Positions 57,487 to 64,000 of a DNA stretch of 64,000 nt are shown one piece after another; position 1 is the stretch's first letter; each line of letters begins with the position of its first letter. The position numbers and the translations under genes are program-made. The notes below the pieces were generated by a model. It saw only the letters and a program-made list of their open reading frames with translations, searched no databases and was not told the origin of the DNA. Origin of the DNA: Bacillota bacterium (lineage in GTDB: Bacteria > Bacillota > Syntrophomonadia > Syntrophomonadales > Syntrophomonadaceae). The stretch lies in the NCBI GenBank assembly GCA_029550685.1, contig JAKPGY010000091.1, positions 38,495-102,494 of the forward strand, written 5' to 3'.

Positions 57487-59023
57487 GGTAAGCATGTATG
57501 TTTGCGGTCCCACTACTTACAACCTGATCCATTTGGGAAACGCCCGTCCTCTGGTGGTATTCGATACAGTACGCCGTTACCTGGAATACCGCGGCTATAA
57601 AGTGAACTATGTTCAGAACTTCACCGATGTAGACGATAAAATTATTAAGCGAGCCCAGGAAGAGGGGGAAGATCCGCTACAGCTGGCCCAGCGCTACATC
57701 GATGAATATTTTGTAGATGCCGGCGCCCTGGGTATAAAACCCGCTCAAGAGCATCCCCGGGTCAGTGAGCATGTTCCCGAAATAGTAGCAGCCATCTCCA
57801 GCCTAATAGACAAGGGCTTTGCCTATGAATCCCAGGGAGATGTTTTCTTCCGGGTGCGCGCTTTTAGCGACTACGGAAAACTGTCCGGGCGTTCCCTGGA
57901 CGATATGCGCGCCGGTGCCCGCATAGATATCAATGAGTTAAAAGAAGATCCTATGGATTTTGCTCTCTGGAAAGCAGCCAAACCCGGGGAACCTGCCTGG
58001 GATAGTCCCTGGGGACCAGGCAGACCGGGCTGGCATATTGAATGCTCAGTTATGTCCACCAATTCTTTGGGCGAAACTATAGATATTCATGGCGGAGGCA
58101 GCGACCTGATTTTTCCCCACCATGAAAACGAGATTGCTCAAGCCGAGGCTTTAACCGGTAAGCCTTTCGTTCGTTACTGGATGCATAATGGGTTTATCAC
58201 AGTCAATAAGGAGAAAATGTCCAAATCCCTGGGCAACTTTTTCCTTTTGCGGGAGATATTGGATAAGTATCCCGCCGATGTGGTACGCTTCTATTTGATC
58301 GCCACCCATTACCGCAGTCCCCTTGATTTTGACGATGGCAAACTAGAAGAAGCTCGCCGGGCCTTACTGCGCTTGAAAAACACCCGCACCCTGCTGGAGG
58401 AATTTTTAGAGGGCAGATCTCCGTCTCACCAGGACCTACATGAGAAGGGTGCTCAGTTTTGGAATAAGCTGTGCGAAATCAGGGATAGTTTTATTGAAGC
58501 CATGGACGATGATTTTAATACTGCCCGGGCTATTGGCCACCTGTTTGAAATGGCTCATGAAATAAATGCCTATTTGGCCCAGGCTGATCCCCAAGAACCG
58601 GCTGACCAAGCAGCACTTGGTAAGGCGCAGGAACTATACTTAGACTTAGGAGACCTGCTGGGCATTTTTATGGAGAAAGTGACCACCGATCAGGAAAAAA
58701 TAATAGACAATGTTCTGGGCGTTATAGCCCGGCTGCGTCAGACTGCCCGTCAAACTAAGAATTATGAATTAGCTGATGCCCTGCGGGACTACCTGCGTGA
58801 TCTGGGCGTAGTGGTAGAGGACCGGGAAGACGGAAGCCGCTTTCGCTATGAAAGCGCTCCAGAACTGAGCAGCCTGGTGGATTATTTATTATCAATACGA
58901 AAATCCTTGAAAGCCGATCGTAATTATGAGTTGGCCGACCAGATTCGCAACCAGCTTATGGATGCAGGAATAACTATAGAAGATACCCGGGAAGGAGTTC
59001 GCTGGAAAATTGCTGAATCATGA
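57425..59023 (+). CDS. cysS: Cysteinyl-tRNA synthetase with duplicated C-terminal module
   Basis: 532 aa class I synthetase. Zn and HIGH regions YVCGPTTYN and [22 protein letters not shown] motif KMSKSLGNF. It is about 60 residues longer than usual because the C-terminal helix-wing module occurs twice: 434-476 ([16 protein letters not shown]) and 488-532 ([16 protein letters not shown]). ATG at 57425 with GGAG seven bases ahead. Same T-box control as cysE. Confidence 0.95.
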   Translation: MRLYNTASGQKEELITLKPHEVSMYVCGPTTYNLIHLGNARPLVVFDTVRRYLEYRGYKVNYVQNFTDVDDKIIKRAQEEGEDPLQLAQRYIDEYFVDAGALGIKPAQEHPRVSEHVPEIVAAISSLIDKGFAYESQGDVFFRVRAFSDYGKLSGRSLDDMRAGARIDINELKEDPMDFALWKAAKPGEPAWDSPWGPGRPGWHIECSVMSTNSLGETIDIHGGGSDLIFPHHENEIAQAEALTGKPFVRYWMHNGFITVNKEKMSKSLGNFFLLREILDKYPADVVRFYLIATHYRSPLDFDDGKLEEARRALLRLKNTRTLLEEFLEGRSPSHQDLHEKGAQFWNKLCEIRDSFIEAMDDDFNTARAIGHLFEMAHEINAYLAQADPQEPADQAALGKAQELYLDLGDLLGIFMEKVTTDQEKIIDNVLGVIARLRQTARQTKNYELADALRDYLRDLGVVVEDREDGSRFRYESAPELSSLVDYLLSIRKSLKADRNYELADQIRNQLMDAGITIEDTREGVRWKIAES

Positions 59024-59435
59024 ACCATTGGATGAGAACACCCTGAAAGAGTACTCGGCTGTAGTTCTTGCCTACATCGGTGATGCCGTATTTGAACTCT
59101 TGGTGCGCACTCATCTGGTGGCTGCCGGAAACCGGCGGGTAAAGGATATACATCATGACACCGTAGAACTGGTCCGGGCTCAGAGCCAGGCCCGGGCTAT
59201 GCGGCTTCTCTGGGATCAATTAAGTGAACAGGAGCAGGATATTGTCCGCCGGGGACGTAATGCAAAGAGTATAGCCCCCCGGCATGCCAATCCCGCAGAT
59301 TATCAAATGAGCACTGGGTTTGAGGCCTTGCTTGGCTATCTGTATCTTAAGGGGGATGACCAGAGACTTTTGGAATTGGTAGACCAGTCACTGGGATTCA
59401 ATGATAATGAAGATTCCAGTCCCATTAATCAATAG
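59010..59435 (+). CDS. mrnC: Mini-ribonuclease III
   Basis: 141 aa RNase III catalytic domain without a dsRNA-binding domain; processes 23S rRNA ends. Catalytic acid in VLAYIGDAVFEL and TGFEALLGYLY. TTG start overlapping cysS end. Follows cysS as in Bacillus. Confidence 0.92.
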   Translation: MLNHEPLDENTLKEYSAVVLAYIGDAVFELLVRTHLVAAGNRRVKDIHHDTVELVRAQSQARAMRLLWDQLSEQEQDIVRRGRNAKSIAPRHANPADYQMSTGFEALLGYLYLKGDDQRLLELVDQSLGFNDNEDSSPINQ

Positions 59436-59448
59436 AGGGGGATTTGAC

Positions 59449-60144
59449 ATGATTATAATCAAACCCCGGGTTATAGTACCCCGGGATGAGTTGGATGCCG
59501 GTAAACTGGTACGGTTGGAACGGTGTGCTCGCATTTGCTACAAGTCAGAAGGACGCATGGGAGATGATTTCAATCCGCAGTTTCTGGCATCAATCCTGGC
59601 CCGGGGCCATGAATCAGTTATAGAGCATGAAAAGGTCACCGTGTTATTTGTAGTTGACCGGGGTGTATCCCATGAAATAGTTCGCCACCGTATTGCATCC
59701 TACAGCCAGGAATCCACTCGCTACTGTAACTACAGCCAGGACAAGTTTGGGCGGGAAATAACCGTTATAGAGCCCTTCTTTCTAACCGATCAGGAGGAGG
59801 CGTTCTCTTTGTGGAGACAAGCCTGCCAGACTGCGGAAGACTGCTACATGAAAATGATGGAGAAGGGTTGTTCTCCCCAGGAAGCTCGCTCTGTTCTTCC
59901 TAACAGCCTGAAAACAGAATTAGCGGTGACCTTTAATATGCGGGAATGGCGGCACTTTTTCCGACTACGCTGTGCTGGACCTGCCCATCCTCAGATGCGT
60001 CAGGTGGCTATCCCCTTGCTGCTTTTATTTAAAGAAAAGTTTCCGGTATTATTTGACGATATCACCTATGATGATAGTTTTCCAGCCCAGCATTACGCAC
60101 AGGTTATTATAGGTGACGACCAGTTCCGGCCCGAGCAGTCCTAG
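59449..60144 (+). CDS. thyX: Flavin-dependent thymidylate synthase
   Basis: 231 aa. ThyX motif RHRxxSxxxxSxR is complete: RHRIASYSQESTR, residues 79-91. Makes dTMP with FAD and methylene-THF, avoiding DHFR use. Bacillus uses other synthases, so this is an addition to the block. GAGGGGGA before ATG. Confidence 0.96.
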   Translation: MIIIKPRVIVPRDELDAGKLVRLERCARICYKSEGRMGDDFNPQFLASILARGHESVIEHEKVTVLFVVDRGVSHEIVRHRIASYSQESTRYCNYSQDKFGREITVIEPFFLTDQEEAFSLWRQACQTAEDCYMKMMEKGCSPQEARSVLPNSLKTELAVTFNMREWRHFFRLRCAGPAHPQMRQVAIPLLLLFKEKFPVLFDDITYDDSFPAQHYAQVIIGDDQFRPEQS

Positions 60145-60176
60145 AATAGAGTAAACTTGTCAGGGAAGGGCAAAAT

Positions 60177-60989
60177 ATGAAAAAAGTCAGGCAGGTAGGG
60201 CCAGTGAGAGAAATACTGGGCGGTATCAATAGCGTAACCGAAGCCTTGCGCGGTACAAGAAAAATCTATAAATTATATATAATAGGAAAGGAACGAAATA
60301 ACCCTCGTATTGAAGTATTAGTTAACCTGGCCCAGAATCAAGCCATAGATGTAAAGCTGACCAACCAGGCTGATCTGGATCGACTTTATCCTCAGGCCCC
60401 TCATCAGGGAGTAGTCGCTGAAGTTGAACCATACCGGTATGCTGATCTGGAGGACGTTATTGCCCAGGCGGCCATTGCTGGAGAAAAGTCCTTGCTGTTG
60501 GTTCTGGACGGAATTGAAGACCCCCAGAATTTAGGATCAATAATCAGAACTGCCGAATGCGCTGGGGTCAATGGAATTATATTGCCGCGGCATCATTCTG
60601 CTACCATTACTCCTACCGTAGTAAGAGCATCAGCCGGAGCCACCGAACATATAGCGGTAGTTCAAGAGACCAATCTGGTTAACACCTTAAAAACCTTGAA
60701 AAAGGCAGGCATGTGGGTAATCGGAGCTGATATGGAAGGGTCAACCGAGTATTTTCATACAGATATGCCTCGCCCGGCGGTTTTAGTGATTGGAGGAGAA
60801 GGACGAGGAATAAGGCGCCTGGTCAGGGAAAACTGTGATTTATTGGTACGTATTCCCATGTATGGGCAGGTTAATTCCCTAAATGCGTCGGTTTCCGCAG
60901 CTTTGCTTATTTATGAACTGGTTCGCCAGAGAGGCAATCAACCGGATTTCGCGAAAAACCCAGTAGCTAGACCCCAAGGCGTATCTTGA
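60177..60989 (+). CDS. rlmB: 23S rRNA 2'-O-methyltransferase RlmB
   Basis: 270 aa SpoU/TrmH-type SAM methyltransferase with trefoil-knot motifs: DGIEDPQNLGSIIRTAECAG, GGEGRGIRRLV and NSLNASVSAALLIYE. N-terminal substrate domain. yacP, usual before sigH, is absent. Confidence 0.93.
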   Translation: MKKVRQVGPVREILGGINSVTEALRGTRKIYKLYIIGKERNNPRIEVLVNLAQNQAIDVKLTNQADLDRLYPQAPHQGVVAEVEPYRYADLEDVIAQAAIAGEKSLLLVLDGIEDPQNLGSIIRTAECAGVNGIILPRHHSATITPTVVRASAGATEHIAVVQETNLVNTLKTLKKAGMWVIGADMEGSTEYFHTDMPRPAVLVIGGEGRGIRRLVRENCDLLVRIPMYGQVNSLNASVSAALLIYELVRQRGNQPDFAKNPVARPQGVS

Positions 60990-61014
60990 CGAGAATGCAG
61001 CCAATGGCTATAAT
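60986..61014 (+). promoter_or_regulatory. Sigma-A promoter of sigH
   Basis: TTGACG, 17 bases, TATAAT. The -35 overlaps the rlmB stop codon; start site would be about 65 bases before sigH. Confidence 0.85.
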
Positions 61015-61086
61015 TAGGTATACGCCTACAGTAGCTGCTGAGTCAGCATATTTCCAAGGTAAAAAAGTATCGACGGAGGCGACGGA

Positions 61087-61731
61087 ATGCACAGTTCTAT
61101 CGCTGCACAGATCTATACATATGCTGAGATGACCGACGAGGAAATCGTGGAATTAGCTCAGCAAGGCGAACAATCTGCAGTAGAGTATTTAGTTGATAAA
61201 TATCGTAATTTTGTAAGAGCCAAAGCACGCTCCTATTTTCTGATTGGAGCGGACAAGGAAGACATAATTCAAGAAGGAATGATTGGCCTTTTCAAGGCTA
61301 TTCGCGATTATAAAACGGACAAGCTTACTTCCTTCAGAGCCTTTGCTGAATTGTGTATAACCCGGCAGATAATTACCGCTATTAAGACCGCTACCCGTCA
61401 GAAGCATATACCACTGAACTCATACGTTTCTTTGAATAAGCCCATATATGATGAAGAATCAGACCGGACTTTGATGGATATACTGTCCACCACCAAGATT
61501 ACCAACCCGGAAGAGATCGTCATCAGTCGCGAGGAATTTATATTTATTGAAAGAAAGATGGGGGAGATCCTCAGTTCCCTGGAGTGGAAAGTTCTTATGG
61601 CTTACCTGGAAGGGAAGTCCTACCAGGAGATTGCTGTAGAATTAAAACGGCATGTAAAATCCATAGATAATGCTTTGCAAAGAGTAAAACGCAAACTGGA
61701 GAAGTACCTGGAAGATCGCAATGAGCTGTAA
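61087..61731 (+). CDS. sigH: RNA polymerase sigma-H factor
   Basis: 214 aa sigma-70 family factor, regions 2 and 4 (QEGMIGLFKAIRDYKTDK; SYQEIAVELKRHVKSIDNALQRVKRKL). Starts the sporulation cascade; one target, the spo0F promoter, is in this window. CGGAGGCG before ATG. Confidence 0.95.
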   Translation: MHSSIAAQIYTYAEMTDEEIVELAQQGEQSAVEYLVDKYRNFVRAKARSYFLIGADKEDIIQEGMIGLFKAIRDYKTDKLTSFRAFAELCITRQIITAIKTATRQKHIPLNSYVSLNKPIYDEESDRTLMDILSTTKITNPEEIVISREEFIFIERKMGEILSSLEWKVLMAYLEGKSYQEIAVELKRHVKSIDNALQRVKRKLEKYLEDRNEL

Positions 61732-61754
61732 CCTTTATATGAATAACAGTAACA

Positions 61755-61786
61755 AGGCGTCTTTCAAACAACAAGACGCTTTTTTA
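61755..61786 (+). terminator. Terminator after sigH
   Basis: GGCGTCTT ... AAGACGC stem followed by six T's. Confidence 0.85.
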
Positions 61787-61814
61787 CTGCCATTCTAATC
61801 CAGTATAGAGTCTA

Positions 61815-61843
61815 TTGACTTTGATTAGGGCAGCAGTTAAAAT
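61815..61843 (+). promoter_or_regulatory. Promoter of the tRNA cluster
   Basis: TTGACT, 17 bases, TAAAAT; 14 bases upstream of the first tRNA gene. Confidence 0.85.
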
Positions 61844-61856
61844 AGTATTTGCTTGA

Positions 61857-61931
61857 GCCGAGCTAGCTCAATGGTAGAGCAGCTGATTTGTAATCAGCAG
61901 GTTGCGGGTTCGAGTCCTGTGCTCGGCTCCA
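61857..61931 (+). tRNA. tRNA-Thr (TGT)
   Basis: 75 bases with encoded CCA. Acceptor GCCGAGC/GCTCGGC, anticodon loop TTTGTAA with TGT, T-arm GGTTCGAGTCC. First gene of the cluster; t6A37 made by YwlC would apply here. Confidence 0.95.
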
Positions 61932-61946
61932 GTAACCAGGCTCAAT

Positions 61947-62031
61947 GGAGGGATACCCAAGCGGCCAAAGGGGGCAGACTGTAAATCTGTTGGCAACGCC
62001 TTCGAAGGTTCGAATCCTTCTCCCTCCACCA
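61947..62031 (+). tRNA. tRNA-Tyr (GTA)
   Basis: 85 bases including CCA. Acceptor GGAGGGA/TCCCTCC, anticodon loop CTGTAAA with GTA, and a long variable arm, as expected for bacterial tRNA-Tyr. Confidence 0.95.
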
Positions 62032-62037
62032 TACTAT

Positions 62038-62113
<76 letters not shown>

Positions 62114-62529
62114 ATGATAGTTATTCCCGTAGGGAATTGAGATAAGTAGTCCCCGAAGGGGGCAACCAATCTCCAATCACGAAGTGATTGGAGCCAAAAC
62201 CCTAGGAGTGTCCGGGGATATGTAATACCCCCCAGGACCAACCAAAGATCTGAAGCGCCCCGAAGGGGCTGAAATAAGGAGTGCCCCGAGGGCTGAGATG
62301 AATATGTTAATCCCGCAGGGATTAACAACAATAATTCCCGATGGGGCCAACCAAAAGCAGATATCTCATACTAACTAGTAATGTAAAGCGAGGATAGTCC
62401 TCGCAGGGAGATTGAAATAAGGAGTGCCCAAGGGTCTGAGATAAAAATTAATCCCGTTAGGGATTAATACCAAAGCCATCCGCAGGGCCAACCATGTATA
62501 TAGCCAACCATATATGAAATAGTTAGTAA
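62114..62529. repeat. Hairpin repeat array between tRNA genes
   Basis: About 415 bases without a gene. Two imperfect direct repeats (62270-62356 and 62413-62495) share TGAAATAAGGAGTGCCC, CTGAGAT, TTAATCCC...GGGATTAA and GGGCCAACCA. Many short G/C hairpins of type CCCGNAGGG occur, for example GCCCCGAAGGGGC. Function unknown; possibly spacer RNA processed with the tRNAs. Confidence 0.7.
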
Positions 62530-62605
62530 GCCCATATAGCTCAGTCGGCAGAGCGCATCCTTGGTAAGGATGAGGTCACCGGTTCAAGTCCGGTTATGGG
62601 CTCCA
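62530..62605 (+). tRNA. tRNA-Thr (GGT)
   Basis: 76 bases. Acceptor GCCCATA/TATGGGC, anticodon loop TTGGTAA with GGT, CCA encoded. Second threonine tRNA of the cluster. Confidence 0.95.
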
Positions 62606-62608
62606 TTT

Positions 62609-62685
62609 GGCGGCGTAGCTCAGTTGGCTAGAGCATACGGTTCATACCCGTAGTGTCCGGGGTTCGAATCCCTGCGCCGCTACCA
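62609..62685 (+). tRNA. Elongator tRNA-Met (CAT)
   Basis: 77 bases. Acceptor GGCGGCG/CGCCGCT with a G-U first pair, anticodon loop TTCATAC with CAT. Lacks initiator features. Elongator Met is favoured; a lysidine-modified tRNA-Ile2 cannot be fully excluded. Confidence 0.85.
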
Positions 62686-62691
62686 TAGCAT

Positions 62692-62728
62692 ATAGAGAAG
62701 TGGGACCTTATCTCGCTTCTTTTATTTT
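62692..62728 (+). terminator. Terminator between tRNA cluster and tuf
   Basis: AGAAGTGGGA ... TCTCGCTTCT stem (two G-U pairs) followed by TTTATTTTA. Confidence 0.7.
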
Positions 62729-62801
62729 ATGTGCAGATTGGTTACAATATAGCTTGACGGTCAAAAATTAACCCAACAGGAAAGGGGAAAGGTGAGAACA
62801 G

Positions 62802-64000
62802 ATGGCAAAGGCAAAATTCGAGAGGACCAAGCCTCACTTAAACATTGGGACAATAGGGCACGTGGATCATGGCAAGACCACGTTAACAGCAGCAATCACC
62901 CTGGTACTGTCAAAGGTAGGAGGAGCAGTAGCGACATCCTATGATTCCATTGACAAAGCCCCAGAGGAGAGAGAAAGAGGAATAACCATCAACACCGCCC
63001 ACGTAGAATATCAGACGGAAACCCGGCACTATGCCCACGTAGATTGCCCGGGCCACGCCGACTATATTAAGAACATGATCACTGGGGCAGCCCAGATGGA
63101 CGGAGCCATATTGGTAGTATCCGCCGCCGACGGCCCCATGCCCCAGACCAGAGAACATATACTGTTGGCCAGACAGGTAGGGGTACCGTATATAGTAGTA
63201 TTCATGAACAAGGTAGACATGGTAGATGACGAAGAACTGCTGGAACTGGTAGAGATGGAAATCCGGGATCTGTTAAACGAGTACGAATTCCCCGGAGACG
63301 AAATTCCGATAATCAGAGGGTCTGCTCTGAAAGCGTTAGAGTGCGGATGCGGATCCCGTGATGAAGAATGGTGCAGCAAGATATGGGAACTGATGGATGC
63401 AGTAGACAAGTACATTCCGCTGCCCGAAAGAGATGTTGACAAGCCGTTCCTGATGCCGATAGAAGACGTATTCACCATAACCGGACGCGGAACCGTAACC
63501 ACCGGCAGAGTAGAGAGAGGCCAGGTAAAGGTAGGAGACGAAGTAGAGATCGTCGGCATGAGAGAAGAATCCCGCAAGACAGTATGCACCGGAGTAGAAA
63601 TGTTTAGAAAGCTGTTGGACTATGCGCAAGCAGGAGACAACATCGGAACTCTGTTAAGAGGAGTGGACCGGAAAGAAGTAGAGCGGGGCATGGTATTAGC
63701 CAAGCCGGGCAGCATCAAGCCCTTAACCAAATTCAAAGGCGAAGTATACGTGCTGACCAAGGAAGAAGGCGGAAGGCACACACCATTTTTCAGCGGTTAC
63801 CGTCCCCAGTTTTATTTCCGTACCACGGACGTAACGGGAGTAATCACCCTGCCCGAGGGAGTAGAGATGGTAATGCCGGGAGACAACGTGCAGATGCATA
63901 TAGAACTGATAACTCCCATCGCCATAGAAGAAGGTCTGCGCTTTGCTATTCGCGAAGGCGGCCGTACTGTTGGTGCAGGTGTGGTAACATCTATCGAATA
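62802..64000 (+). CDS. tuf: Elongation factor Tu, last base of stop cut off
   Basis: 399 aa GTPase that brings aminoacyl-tRNA to the ribosome. G1 [10 protein letters not shown]3 DCPGHADY, G4 NKVD (in VFMNKVDMV), C-terminal [14 protein letters not shown]. The frame reaches the window edge at TA of the stop codon, so the protein is complete. The G-domain end has an unusual Cys-bearing loop, [14 protein letters not shown] (Cys181, Cys183, Cys191). AAAGGGGAAAGGTG lies before the ATG. Codon use is strongly biased, as in highly expressed genes. Confidence 0.97.
   Translation, partial: MAKAKFERTKPHLNIGTIGHVDHGKTTLTAAITLVLSKVGGAVATSYDSIDKAPEERERGITINTAHVEYQTETRHYAHVDCPGHADYIKNMITGAAQMDGAILVVSAADGPMPQTREHILLARQVGVPYIVVFMNKVDMVDDEELLELVEMEIRDLLNEYEFPGDEIPIIRGSALKALECGCGSRDEEWCSKIWELMDAVDKYIPLPERDVDKPFLMPIEDVFTITGRGTVTTGRVERGQVKVGDEVEIVGMREESRKTVCTGVEMFRKLLDYAQAGDNIGTLLRGVDRKEVERGMVLAKPGSIKPLTKFKGEVYVLTKEEGGRHTPFFSGYRPQFYFRTTDVTGVITLPEGVEMVMPGDNVQMHIELITPIAIEEGLRFAIREGGRTVGAGVVTSIE

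Noticed and set aside
62910..63629. Reverse-strand frames within tuf
   Set aside because: Shadow frames produced by strong codon bias in the highly expressed EF-Tu gene.

Overview
The window is a contiguous stretch of chromosome from an endospore-forming, flagellated, anaerobic Firmicute (Clostridia). The best fit is a Syntrophomonas-like syntroph. This rests on the sporulation genes (spo0F, spoIID, spoIIID, sigH), strong Shine-Dalgarno sites with many TTG/GTG starts, a short-chain acyl-CoA:carboxylate CoA-transferase, a flavin-dependent thymidylate synthase, and gene order close to Bacillus subtilis in two long blocks. The genus is inferred, not proven. Nearly all of the sequence is core chromosome. 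No prophage, integrase, transposase, CRISPR array or restriction system was seen.

Block 1 (start to about 38 kb) keeps the Bacillus pyrG-to-flhO order: pyrG (5' cut), [CoA-transferase, FemAB ligase, alanine racemase, SppA, Yip1 inserted], spo0F, fba, transaldolase, glpX, rho, [LysM/M23 protein, radical SAM, yhaM inserted], rpmE, yqhQ-like, prfA, prmC, ywlC, mntP, ywlE, rpiB, glyA, dCMP deaminase, MazG-like, atpZ-atpBEFHAGDC, two tiny membrane proteins, ywmB, murA, spoIID, spoIIID, mbl, flhO-like, tagA-like and a large FtsA-like ATPase. Block 2 (about 40.5 kb to the end) is the ctsR-mcsA-mcsB-clpC-radA-disA heat-shock/repair operon. After a reverse-strand ABC transporter insertion it continues with yacL-ispD-ispF-gltX-(Cys T-box)-cysE-cysS-mrnC-thyX-rlmB-sigH, five tRNA genes and tuf. 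In Bacillus these two blocks are far apart; here they meet next to the FtsA-like gene.

The genes fall into functional sets: gluconeogenic carbon flow (fba, transaldolase, glpX, rpiB), one-carbon and thymidylate metabolism (glyA, thyX, dCMP deaminase), F1Fo ATP synthase, cell wall and shape (murA, alr, FemAB, mbl, tagA), translation (prfA/prmC, gltX, cysS, rlmB, tuf, tRNAs), and phospho-arginine protein quality control with both kinase (mcsB) and likely phosphatase (ywlE). Readable regulatory sites include a sigma-H promoter before spo0F, a sigma-D promoter before the flhO-like gene, a CtsR operator, sigma-A promoters before sigH, the tRNA cluster and the T-box, and many hairpin terminators.

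The least explained DNA is a set of short non-coding repeats. Two families of about 200 bp with terminal inverted repeats occur twice each, at 12.9, 20.0-20.4 and 56.5 kb. REP-like palindromes and a hairpin array between tRNA genes add to this. The most unusual proteins are an FtsA-like ATPase with several C-terminal VNG...DGD repeats, a cysteinyl-tRNA synthetase whose C-terminal module is duplicated, and an alanine-racemase-like protein lacking several usual residues.
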